From Flavobacterium hankyongi (GTDB taxonomy: Bacteria > Bacteroidota > Bacteroidia > Flavobacteriales > Flavobacteriaceae): a DNA stretch of 64,000 nt. The notes under the pieces were generated by a model. It saw nothing but the letters and a program-made list of their open reading frames with translations, was not told the origin of the DNA and ran no database searches. The translations under genes were made by a program, and so were the position numbers. Shown one piece after another: positions 47,540 through 54,956 of this stretch; within the stretch, counting starts at the first letter, position 1; each line of letters starts with the position of its first letter. The DNA is taken from positions 558,001 to 622,000 of the forward strand of contig NZ_CP085725.1 in assembly GCF_036840915.1 (NCBI RefSeq), written 5' to 3'.

Positions 47540-49036
47540 TTTATAAAGTTTGAATAATTAAATTATCTCTTTCATCTGCTCAAAAATTGCTCCTAGTCCA
47601 AGTATTACTAGTATCAATTTTTTGTTTAATTCATTTCGCTAATTTCATTTTTAAATAACGAGAACGTATTCTTTCATTTAGTTGTAAATTGACGTCTTAG
47701 GTTTTCAGTTGCCACTCCTTCCCAACGCTCAAAAAAAAATTACTGTCATGGTTTTTGGAACAAAAACGCGTTCGCAAAGCGACTCATGCCAGTAATTTTT
47801 TTCCCCAAAGCTTCTTTACATAATGTGGCATTATAGTGCATAAAGACTATCCTGCTACTAATCAAAATCTCGGATGCACTATAATAACATTATGTAAAAA
47901 AGCCGCTCACCCAACGCGCTTGCCAGTGGCTCCAGGACAACATTTTTTGCAGCTCCCATCGCATCACCCAGCTACAAAAAACACCGTCCTTCGCCACTGT
48001 CTTTAACAACGTTCGCCATTTCATAGGAATATTTTCGGTTACCATCTCTTTTAAAAACGTTCACGGTAACTGTTTTTATCAGCTTTGTGTTTAAATAGGA
48101 AGTATTTGCATTGCTTTTGTAAGTAATAAAATGGCTTTTAATTTCAGTTAATTTGCCGATGGTAAAAGCCATTTTATTACCCACAAAACCAAAATCCCCA
48201 GTAAGAGTATCATTTTTTATTTGCCAGAAAATAAGCAGTCATTGCTCCTGCGGAAAAGCTGATGCCATAACGTTTTTCAAGATAACTTGCTACATACTGA
48301 ACACTGTGTCTGCAAACTGGATTTCAGGCATCAGCTTTTCCACAAAAGCAATCAGAAACATCCCAATAAGCAAATAAAAAATGATACCCTTACTTGCGCT
48401 ACTGCCACATCGCACTCGGCAGTATGATGCATTGTTTTTTGAAGATGCTTCACATTTTCATATGACATTTTTCTGCTAATTGAACACTGCGACTGCTAAC
48501 TGACTTTCAGGCATCCTCAAAAATCAAAACCGTAAGAAAGAGTATCAAATTCTTTGGCCGGTTGAAAAGCATTTTTATTTTTTGAATTGGTTTTTTCATC
48601 CATCCAAAGAATTTGATACCCTTTCCGAAGACGCCTATCTTTCAAATCAACTCTCATTACTTCAGATAAAATCCGATTGAATAGGAACATTTGATTTGAA
48701 TATTCAAAATAAAAATAAAAAAAAAGGAAGCAAAGTTAAGTTCCAGGTATTCAAAAAAGCAAGTTCAAGCCCTGCGGGTTTCAGAAAAAATCTCCACCCA
48801 AAAAGTTTCAAAACACATTTAACTTCTGACTTGACGCTGCCGATTTCAATCACGTATCGGGTAGTATTTTTTCTGAAAAACTTGCTTTTTTGAAACCTTA
48901 CACTAGACGAATGGCTTTCTTTTTTTTCTTTTTTTCTTTTGAAAAATTTAATGGACGGAGCGTAGCGAGGCACATCTGCATTTATCAGAAACTCAACAGA
49001 AAATTAGAAGAAAACCTAATTTTTAAATCCGAAGCC
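47540..49036. repeat. Non-coding region with an array of long interrupted hairpins
   Basis: About 1.5 kb without a plausible gene. Arms, all exact unless stated: 47734-47802; 47815-47898 (TTTACATAATGT ... ACATTATGTAAA); 47924-47999 (CAGTGGC/GCCACTG with nested stems); 48123-48140 with 48163-48180 (18 bp); 48201-48224 with 48370-48393 and nested 48252-48266 with 48327-48341 (15 bp); 48435-48448 with 48511-48523 (one mismatch); 48542-48557 with 48604-48619 (16 bp); 48750-48791 with 48866-48894. Shared boxes AAGAGTATCA (48203, 48538) and TGATACCCTT (48382, 48614) close two hairpins with the same A/C mismatch, and two loops share a 35-bp segment (48298 and 48481, 30 of 35 identical). It may be a transfer or replication origin, recombination sites, or a structured RNA. 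Confidence 0.75.
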
Positions 49037-49459
49037 ATGATGAATTTTATCGTTAAAACCCACAAGAAGGACACCTTTTACAACAAACCGCATTTTTTCA
49101 TTTTAAACAAAGGAATGAACAGCGGAAAGCCTCAAAATGAGCCATTCACAAATAGTTTTGTAATCATATTTGATAATGAAACTGATTGCAAAAATATTTT
49201 TTGGATTGCTTATAGCTTGTGGAAATCTAAATTTTGGCACCAGCATTTAGTTGGTTCTGTGATTTCGTTTTTGCGCCTTCCTGATTTCAAAAGAGAGTTT
49301 TTTCCAAAATCAAAACTCTTGATGGATGAACACGAAGCACATTTGAAGCATGTTGAAGCTTTAAAACTTCTTGAATTAAAAGAAAAACAATTTCACAAAA
49401 ATATAAACCTTATCAACGATATACGCAGAGTAATTTTATATAGATATGTTAATAAATGA
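49037..49459 (+). CDS. DUF6943-like hypothetical protein
   Basis: I choose the ATG at 49037 (MMNFIVKTHKKDTFYNKPHF); in-frame sequence upstream is a T-rich low-complexity tract and part of the palindromic region, not credible coding. The 140-residue protein (HFFILNKGMNSGKPQNEPF, FWHQHLVGSVISFLRLPDF) matches, from memory, small proteins of Bacteroidota mobile elements called DUF6943. Function is unknown. It adjoins the hairpin array, so it may belong functionally with it. Confidence 0.65.
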   Translation: MMNFIVKTHKKDTFYNKPHFFILNKGMNSGKPQNEPFTNSFVIIFDNETDCKNIFWIAYSLWKSKFWHQHLVGSVISFLRLPDFKREFFPKSKLLMDEHEAHLKHVEALKLLELKEKQFHKNINLINDIRRVILYRYVNK

Positions 49460-49506
49460 CAAAAATGTATTAAGATTTTGTATTTTTGTGAAAATATAAA
49501 ATAACC

Positions 49507-50013
49507 ATGCAAGAGAGCGTTTTTATCACTTATAATCCGAATTCGGATAATGAAAAAAATATTGCACTAGACCTGTATAAAAAGGGCAAGCAAAATGGAT
49601 ATTTTATATATTTACCTGAACGAAATAATTATTTTTCAAGAATTAGCCAACAAACAAAATTAAATATTGACTCTGCAAATTGGTTTGTAATTTTTTCAAC
49701 ATCTCAACTTTCCGAAACAGTAAAAGATGAGATAGAATATGCTTTTAACTCAAAAAAAGACAGCAATATAATTGTGATCTATTCTAAACATTTTGGAAAA
49801 AACATAGATTTCCCAAACAACAAACCTATTGAAATGTTTATTGATGATTATAATTTAAATAGTATTGAGCAATTCAAGAGAGATTTGTTTGAGAAAATCA
49901 AGCCTGTTAGGAGCATAAAAGAGAAAGAAGGGGCAAGTGGATTAGAAATACTTTTAGGTGTTGGAGCTGCATTACTTCTATTGGGTGCGTTAACCAGTGA
50001 TAAAAAGAAGTAG
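49507..50013 (+). CDS. TIR-like domain protein with C-terminal membrane helix
   Basis: The 168-residue protein starts with a TIR-type beta strand (ESVFITYNPNSD). It has the helix and strand order of TIR domains (LDLYKKGKQNGYFIYLPER, WFVIFSTSQLSETVKDEIEY with Glu near the expected catalytic position) and ends with one membrane helix (EILLGVGAALLLLGALTSDKKK, of which the hydrophobic core is GVGAALLLLGAL). A TIR domain may hydrolyse NAD or pass signals. The downstream gene starts 3 bp later, so the pair is one operon. Confidence 0.65.
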   Translation: MQESVFITYNPNSDNEKNIALDLYKKGKQNGYFIYLPERNNYFSRISQQTKLNIDSANWFVIFSTSQLSETVKDEIEYAFNSKKDSNIIVIYSKHFGKNIDFPNNKPIEMFIDDYNLNSIEQFKRDLFEKIKPVRSIKEKEGASGLEILLGVGAALLLLGALTSDKKK

Positions 50014-50016
50014 GTC

Positions 50017-51033
50017 ATGGTTGAGTTAAATAATAGAAGAACCGTTTTAGAGGCTTTAAAAATTCCTTTAGAAAAGAAAATATCTTCAATTCTTGAAAAC
50101 TTCCCTTCATTTAAATCTAAAAAAAATAGTAAAACATTATATCATTATACGGATTTACATAGTCTAAAAGCAATTGTTGAAAATCAATCCTTTTTTTGTA
50201 GTAATTCAGCCTACTTAAATGATAAAAAAGAATATTATTACGGGTTAGATCTCTTTAAAAAAGAGTTTGAAAAAATAGCTAATAATCCTAAAAATGATAC
50301 TTCATTTAATATTGTATCTGCCGTTTTAACAGAGTTAAAAGAAAAAAACATATCAAACCATTTTGCTACTTGTTTTTCGCTTGAAGGAGATTTATTAAGC
50401 CAATGGAGAGCATATGCAAATGATGGAAAAGGAATTGCAATAGGTTTAGATAGAAAAAAACTTATTGAAGGTTTTGAAAATATTGCTAGTGGATTTTATA
50501 TTGAATATGGTTCAAACAATCAATTAGAATTAGTAAATAATTTAATAGAAACAATCACTGAATACTATTTTGAACATTTTGATTTAATTTTTGGATTAAA
50601 AAGTGATGAAGATGTTTTTAAAGAAATAGCACAAGAAATAAATGAATTATTGGATAAATATATTGGTCTTTTCAAGCATAGTTCATTTGAAGAAGAAAAG
50701 GAATTTAGATTCGAAATGTCAACAGATAAACAATTTAGCATATCCTTAGAATCTATTTCTTACAGAGTTGGAAAAAATAATCTTTTAGTTCCTTATAAAG
50801 TTTTAAAAACAGACTATGCTTTTGAAAAAGAAAGAGCAAAGGATGATAAAGCAAGTTTGGAATTATTAGAAAAAAATAAAAAATATAGGGTTAAAAAAAT
50901 TCCTATTAGTCATATTATTATTGGTCCATCTTTGGACTCAGAATTAAACAAACATTCTATTAAAGATTTCCTCTCAAAAAATGGTTATTCCGATGTTGAA
51001 ATAATTCCTTCTGAAGTTCCTTATAGGATATAA
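50017..51033 (+). CDS. DUF2971-family protein
   Basis: The 338-residue protein shows the DUF2971 pattern LYHYTDLHSLKAIVENQSFF, SNSAYLNDKKEYYYGLDLF, FATCFSLEGDLLSQWRAYA, GIAIGLDRKKL and a late EEEKEFRFE, with PISHIIIGPSLDSE near the end. The biochemical role of DUF2971 is not established. The tight coupling to a TIR-like membrane protein and the position in a defence-rich island suggest a two-gene defence or toxin unit. An extended N-terminus of about 40 residues precedes the domain. Confidence 0.75.
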   Translation: MVELNNRRTVLEALKIPLEKKISSILENFPSFKSKKNSKTLYHYTDLHSLKAIVENQSFFCSNSAYLNDKKEYYYGLDLFKKEFEKIANNPKNDTSFNIVSAVLTELKEKNISNHFATCFSLEGDLLSQWRAYANDGKGIAIGLDRKKLIEGFENIASGFYIEYGSNNQLELVNNLIETITEYYFEHFDLIFGLKSDEDVFKEIAQEINELLDKYIGLFKHSSFEEEKEFRFEMSTDKQFSISLESISYRVGKNNLLVPYKVLKTDYAFEKERAKDDKASLELLEKNKKYRVKKIPISHIIIGPSLDSELNKHSIKDFLSKNGYSDVEIIPSEVPYRI

Positions 51034-51035
51034 AT

Positions 51036-51072
51036 GAAAAAAGCCAGGTCTCTCGACTTGGCTTTCACTTTG
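51036..51072 (+). terminator. Terminator after the TIR/DUF2971 pair
   Basis: AAAGCCAGGTC (51040-51050) pairs with GACTTGGCTTT (51055-51065), with one mismatch and a 4-nt loop, right after the stop codon. Confidence 0.75.
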
Positions 51073-51106
51073 TTTAACCCAAAGGTCACCACAACTAGGG
51101 CTAAAC

Positions 51107-51283
51107 TTATTTTTTGTGCTTCTTATTAAGGCTTTTAAGCAGTAATGAAATCGTAAAACTTACAACAGCTCCAATAGTTGCTAAAATAACTGTTTTTACA
51201 ATATCATCAGAGGAGAGATTAGGTACAATACTTAAAAATGTGCCTCCAGCAGTACCCATCAATGTGGGATTATTTGCTGTCAT
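51107..51283 (-). CDS. Tiny membrane protein 2 of four-gene cassette (holin-like)
   Basis: The ATG at 51283 (MTANNPTLMGTAGGTFLSIV) gives 58 residues with a single hydrophobic helix (IVKTVILATIGAVVSFTISL) and a basic tail LNKKHKK. Its start overlaps the preceding gene by 14 bp. Size, single helix and charged tail resemble small holin-type proteins. No family is certain. Confidence 0.55.
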   Translation of the reverse strand: MTANNPTLMGTAGGTFLSIVPNLSSDDIVKTVILATIGAVVSFTISLLLKSLNKKHKK

Positions 51284-51485
51284 CAGTTGTAGTAAGCTGA
51301 CTTGCAGCTGACAAAACTCCACCAGCTACTGCAACATAACCACCAATGGTAGTTACAATCGCGGGTAAAGCAATTGGAGCAGCTAAAATAGTTCCACCAA
51401 CGGCAGCTAATGCCAACCCAACAGTTCGAAGCACTTTGAAAAATTTTGGTGTGGGAGCTTTTGCTCTATTAATGATTTTTTTCAT
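51270..51485 (-). CDS. Tiny membrane protein 1 of four-gene cassette
   Basis: From the ATG at 51485 (MKKIINRAKAPTPKFFKVLR; an ATG at 51503 is possible) the product has 71 residues. A basic N-terminus is followed by two hydrophobic stretches, GLALAAVGGTILAAPIALPA and IVTTIGGYVAVAGGVLSAAS. I recall the APTPKFF start from unassigned Bacteroidota island proteins. It is cotranscribed with its neighbours and probably sits in the inner membrane. Confidence 0.6.
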   Translation of the reverse strand: MKKIINRAKAPTPKFFKVLRTVGLALAAVGGTILAAPIALPAIVTTIGGYVAVAGGVLSAASQLTTTDDSK

Positions 51486-51515
51486 AATTACGTTTTTTGT
51501 CATCCTGTAAAGGAT

Positions 51516-51908
51516 CTATTGGATAATTAATTCAACACTTTCTTTATTGTCCAAAGCTTTGTAAACAAAGTCTTTTAGCTTCGTAAAAGCTTTTCTCGAC
51601 ATTAAACCTAAACCAGGTCCAGAAAGTTTAGTAACAGGAGCAATACAACCTTGCAATTCTTTTTGAGCATTATTAGCAGGATGAAAAAGAATAAACTTTC
51701 TATTCGGCACATCCACTAATTCTAAATGCCATTTGTATTTTGCACTGTATCGCTTTCTAATAAAATATTTCCCTTCTGGAACACAGGAAACCTTCGTTTC
51801 GTTCATCTTCCACGGCAATTCGATTGTATTGCAAATCAATTTGCCTTCGCATTCGAGTTTACCATTCGTTCCTTCAGGGAAATAAGTTCTAGTTAACCAA
51901 ATAACCAT
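51516..51908 (-). CDS. DUF5675-like protein (possible peptidoglycan-active enzyme)
   Basis: The 130-residue protein has a beta-rich fold (LTRTYFPEGTNGKLECEGKL, VSCVPEGKYFIRKRYSAKY) and the motif ILFHPANNAQKELQGCIAPV, in which His and Gly-Cys-Ile resemble the H...GC core of L,D-transpeptidases and of DUF5675. This hints at a cysteine-based activity on peptidoglycan. Its start shares one base with the stop of the 252-residue gene upstream. Confidence 0.65.
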   Translation of the reverse strand: MVIWLTRTYFPEGTNGKLECEGKLICNTIELPWKMNETKVSCVPEGKYFIRKRYSAKYKWHLELVDVPNRKFILFHPANNAQKELQGCIAPVTKLSGPGLGLMSRKAFTKLKDFVYKALDNKESVELIIQ

Positions 51909-52666
51909 TACACGCCACTATCAACTTTAGCAATCGATAATGGGTTAAAAGCACCATTTTTCAATGGATACATTTGCCCATTAATCTCTTGGTAGAACTC
52001 AACACCTAAAGCCAAAAACAATGGCTTAGTTGAGTTAGCTGTAACCGCATTCACTTGGTTAATTGGAGCAGTAGCAGTTCCGTCCCAAGGCAAAATTGCC
52101 GTTTCAGAAGTAGCTACCACATACGTTTCAGCTTCAAAATCAATTTCAGCTCCACCAGAAATGATTTTGTAGTGAGTAGTTCCACTTGGAGCAGCAATCA
52201 TATTCGCAGGAATAAATGATGCCAAATCCACAGTAATTTCACCAGCCACACGGTCAATAGTTGCCACAAACGGAGCAAACAAAGTAGTTCCTAGCTTACC
52301 ACGAATATTAAATTCAAAACCAAATAACAATTCAGCTTCTCCATCAATTACGTTTCGCAAACCACGTTCACTAACAGTATCTGCTTGGATAACTTTAACC
52401 ATCGCTTGCGTCAAACGGCTCACCATTCTACCATCAGCAGAATTTAAAAGCAATGGTCGTAAAGCAGTTCTTAGCATTTTTCCTGCCTTACCAGCTCTAC
52501 CAAACTCCGAACCATTCTCACGTGTTCTTTGAAACGCAGGATCACTCGCAATTCTACTCGCGTCAATTCCACCTTTTTCTCTTGCTAAGTGTCCATCTTG
52601 CGTTTTGTAAAAAGTAATATCTCCGATAGTACCTTTCAATTTAATTATGCCTTTCTGTCTAGCCAT
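51908..52666 (-). CDS. Conserved 252-residue protein, first gene of four-gene cassette
   Basis: The product begins MARQKGIIKLKGTIGDITFY and contains KTQDGHLAREKGGIDASRIA, REN and an Arg-rich helical region (RAGKAGKMLRTALRPLLLN), then two beta-rich domains (from SERGLRNVIDGEAELLFGFE and PNMIAAPSGTTHYK-like segments to YPLKNGAFNPLSIAKV). It has no signal peptide. I recall similar proteins of unknown role in many Flavobacteria next to DUF5675 and the two small membrane genes. It is beta-rich and could be structural, but nothing in the sequence proves a function. Confidence 0.65.
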   Translation of the reverse strand: MARQKGIIKLKGTIGDITFYKTQDGHLAREKGGIDASRIASDPAFQRTRENGSEFGRAGKAGKMLRTALRPLLLNSADGRMVSRLTQAMVKVIQADTVSERGLRNVIDGEAELLFGFEFNIRGKLGTTLFAPFVATIDRVAGEITVDLASFIPANMIAAPSGTTHYKIISGGAEIDFEAETYVVATSETAILPWDGTATAPINQVNAVTANSTKPLFLALGVEFYQEINGQMYPLKNGAFNPLSIAKVDSGV

Positions 52667-52932
52667 AACTTCAAAATTTTGTTAAACATTCATCTAAAAT
52701 CACCTTCATTCTTTCAATCAGTTGCAACCACATTTTGAATGATTATAGCAAAGTTTACAAAGCATTTCACTAAAGAAAAAGTAACAAGTGTACCATATGT
52801 CCAAAATCGACACAAGTGACTTAAATGAACATAAAAACACAATAAATAAGTATGAAAAATTATAACTAAATTGCAAAAGATTTTCTGCACGTCAGAAGTA
52901 TAGCATAGCTATATCAAAGGTATGGATAAAGT

Positions 52933-53136
52933 ATGAAATTGAATAATCAGAGGGTATGCATCTATCCGAAGGACATACAACGCATAACAGGCAAGAGTTA
53001 TCGTCAAAGTACTAGATTGATGCAAAAGATAAAAAAAGACCTCAATAAGCTCGAAAATGAGTTTCTAACGATTGAAGAGTTCTGTACATATTGTGGCATA
53101 AAATATGAACAAGTAACTCACTTGATTTTTGGTTAA
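52933..53136 (+). CDS. Small helical protein near the island end
   Basis: The 67-residue protein (MKLNNQRVCIYPKDIQRITG, then KSYRQSTRLMQKIKKDLNKL and FLTIEEFCTYCGIKYEQVTH) resembles a small DNA-binding helix-turn-helix protein. I recall similar small proteins near recombinase genes in Flavobacteria. It lies 170 bp inside the candidate right end and could assist excision. Confidence 0.6.
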   Translation: MKLNNQRVCIYPKDIQRITGKSYRQSTRLMQKIKKDLNKLENEFLTIEEFCTYCGIKYEQVTHLIFG

Positions 53137-53305
53137 AATTGAAAAATACTTCAGAAAGATTTTAATCAAGATTTATACAATCAAACACTTTAATAACTTG
53201 TTCAATTTTTAGTAATGTTTATTGAATTTTAATTTGCTATATCATTGCAAATGAGTATATTTACAACTCACAAATGAAATGAATTATTTACGATTAAAAA
53301 GGGGG

Positions 53306-53320
53306 TAAAATCGGTTACCC
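53306..53320. repeat. Right-end copy of island 1 arm-type repeat
   Basis: TAAAATCGGTTACCC matches 21627-21641 exactly, in the same orientation, 55 bp inside the right att core. Confidence 0.6.
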
Positions 53321-53375
53321 AAATAAAAATTCAATTGTAAAAAGCTGTAATACAATACGTTGAAATAGGTAGTCA

Positions 53376-53392
53376 AATCCCTCTTTCTCCGC
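53376..53392. repeat. attR core of island 1, shared with the start of island 2
   Basis: AATCCCTCTTTCTCCGC is identical to 21504-21520 in tRNA-Ser, 31,872 bp away. No cloverleaf surrounds it, so it is a recombination footprint and not a second tRNA. Confidence 0.85.
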
Positions 53393-53414
53393 TGAAAGGT
53401 TAACAAACCTCAAC

Positions 53415-53452
53415 AAAACGCTGTAAAACTTATGTTTTACGGCGTTTTTTCA
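53415..53452 (+). terminator. Terminator-type hairpin after att copy
   Basis: AAAACGCTGTAAAAC (53415-53429) pairs with GTTTTACGGCGTTTT (53434-53448), one G-T pair, followed by T residues. It mirrors the hairpin after tRNA-Ser. Confidence 0.75.
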
Positions 53453-53493
53453 TTAGTGGCTATACCAAAAAGTTCATAAAATGGTATTCTGTC

Positions 53494-53542
53494 AGTGACC
53501 TATTTAGTGACCTATTTTTAACAAACCAAATAGGTCACTAAA
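53494..53542. repeat. Tandem and inverted repeat next to recombinase 2 (candidate arm sites)
   Basis: AGTGACCTATTT occurs twice in exact tandem (53494-53505, 53506-53517). TTTAGTGACCTATTT (53503-53517) and AAATAGGTCACTAAA (53528-53542) form a perfect 15-bp inverted repeat with a 10-nt loop. The sequence is unrelated to the island 1 repeat. Confidence 0.65.
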
Positions 53543-53640
53543 TTAAGCTGAAACACTTGTATGATAAGGTGTTCACGTTTTAAACATCTTGTTTCAAGTG
53601 ATTTTTAAGGATAATTTTATAAACCTAAAGTCACCACATT

Positions 53641-54897
53641 ATGAACAAAACATTCAATTTGCTTTTCTTTATCAAGAAAAACAAAATCAAAGCCGATGGC
53701 ACTGCTCCAATCTACTTAAGAATTACTATTGATGGAGTACCCAAAGAAATTTCAGCGAAAAGAAATATTCAACTAGATAGATGGGATAACAAACTTCAAA
53801 AAGTTATTGGTTCTAGCACTGAGGTTAAAACATTAAATGCTTATCTAAAAACTTTAGAACAGCAAGTTTACGAAGCGCATCATCAAGTGTTGAAAGATAA
53901 AGAGCAAGCGACTTCATCAATATTGAAAGCTAAACTACAAGGAACAGATAAAAGGCAAAGAATGCTCGTTCCTATCTTCCAAGACCACAACAACAAAATA
54001 AAAGAATTGGTTGGAAAAGAATACGCTCCAGGAACATTAGAACGCTACACTACTTCTTTGAAACATACTATTGAATTCATGAAATGGAAATATAATGTTT
54101 CCGATATCGATATTACAAAGATTGATCATGCCTTTATTTCTGATTACGAATTTTGGTTACGAAGCGTTAGAAACTGTGCTAATAATACAGCGGTGAAATA
54201 CATCAAGAATTTCAATAAAATTATCAAGATATGTTTGGCCAATGATTGGCTCGATAAAAACCCTTTTGCAAACTACAAATCAAAAATCAAAGAAGTAGAA
54301 CGTGTGTACCTCAACGAAGAAGAGATTCAAGCTATAATTGAAAAAGACTTCAAAACCGAAAGGCTATCATTAGTTCGTGATATTTTTCTTTTCAGCTGCT
54401 TTACTGGTTTGGCATACATCGATGTCAAGAACTTAACGAAGTCGCATATAAGCTACGGTATTGATGGAGAGAAGTGGATATTCACCCACAGACAAAAAAC
54501 CGAATCAGCTTCAAAAATTCCAATCCTTCCAGTTACTCAAATGATAATTGATAAATACGAAAGTCATCCGCAATGTATTAATGAAGATAAGCTGCTTCCC
54601 ATTCTATCCAACCAAAAAATGAATGCTTATCTAAAAGAAATTGCTGGAGTTTGTGAAATTGAAAAAGAACTAACCTTCCATATTGCTCGACACACTTTTG
54701 CAACCACCGTAACACTTACTAATGGTGTTCCAATTGAAAGTGTGAGCAAAATGTTAGGTCATAAAAATTTGAGAACCACTCAACATTATGCTAAGGTTTT
54801 GGATAGAAAAGTGAGTGAGGATATGCAGATTTTAAGGGAGAAATTTATCAATTTAAATACTGTAAACTCATTACATTCAAATAAAAAAGTAAAATAA
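53641..54897 (+). CDS. Tyrosine recombinase of island 2 (arm domain differs from recombinase 1)
   Basis: The 418-residue protein has the same catalytic set as recombinase 1 (CFTGLAYID with Ala at the first Arg position, HIARHTFATT, LGHKNLRTTQHYAKV). From MLVPIFQDHNNKIKELVGKE onward the two are nearly identical. Residues 1-110 (MNKTFNLLFFIKKNKIKADG, then GVPKEISAKRNIQLDRWDN) differ clearly. The leader AAAGTCACCACA precedes the ATG. It should act on island 2, sharing the tRNA-Ser target. Confidence 0.93.
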   Translation: MNKTFNLLFFIKKNKIKADGTAPIYLRITIDGVPKEISAKRNIQLDRWDNKLQKVIGSSTEVKTLNAYLKTLEQQVYEAHHQVLKDKEQATSSILKAKLQGTDKRQRMLVPIFQDHNNKIKELVGKEYAPGTLERYTTSLKHTIEFMKWKYNVSDIDITKIDHAFISDYEFWLRSVRNCANNTAVKYIKNFNKIIKICLANDWLDKNPFANYKSKIKEVERVYLNEEEIQAIIEKDFKTERLSLVRDIFLFSCFTGLAYIDVKNLTKSHISYGIDGEKWIFTHRQKTESASKIPILPVTQMIIDKYESHPQCINEDKLLPILSNQKMNAYLKEIAGVCEIEKELTFHIARHTFATTVTLTNGVPIESVSKMLGHKNLRTTQHYAKVLDRKVSEDMQILREKFINLNTVNSLHSNKKVK

Positions 54898-54907
54898 TTT
54901 ATAAAAA

Positions 54908-54939
54908 TGAACGTTGTTCAAAAAAAATACATATATTTG
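54908..54939 (+). promoter_or_regulatory. TetR operator and promoter of island 2 efflux locus
   Basis: TGAACGTTGTTCA (54908-54920) is a near-palindrome; its exact reverse complement recurs at 55594-55606. TATATTTG (54932-54939) is a perfect -7 element for the regulator gene that starts at 54957. Confidence 0.65.
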
Positions 54940-54956
54940 CAAAGAAAATAATACTT

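Larger units (their letters stand above)
53137..53640. other. Junction of islands 1 and 2 (no gene)
   Basis: This 504-bp gene-free stretch contains, in order, a copy of the island 1 arm repeat (53306-53320), the att core (53376-53392), a terminator-type hairpin (53415-53448), and the AGTGACCTATTT repeat set (53494-53542) before the second recombinase. The order matches that found after the tRNA at 21.5 kb. Confidence 0.75.

Noticed and set aside
48153..48377. Short open frames on both strands in the hairpin array (also 47972-48184 and 48704-48973)
   Set aside because: They run through both arms of inverted repeats, have poor composition and no recognisable protein pattern.
47734..48894. CRISPR array
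   Set aside because: The repeats are palindromic units of differing sequence and length, without regular direct repeats and spacers, and no cas genes are present.
48890..49036. N-terminal extension of the DUF6943-like protein
   Set aside because: It needs a TTG start and would encode a Phe tract from a T-rich run that belongs to the hairpin region.
53376..53392. Second tRNA-Ser gene
   Set aside because: Only the 3' end is present; no acceptor, D-arm or anticodon arm lies upstream.
21504..53392. Integrative conjugative element with full transfer functions
   Set aside because: No relaxase, coupling protein, VirB4/TraG-type ATPase or other tra gene was seen; it may be mobilisable or only excisable.
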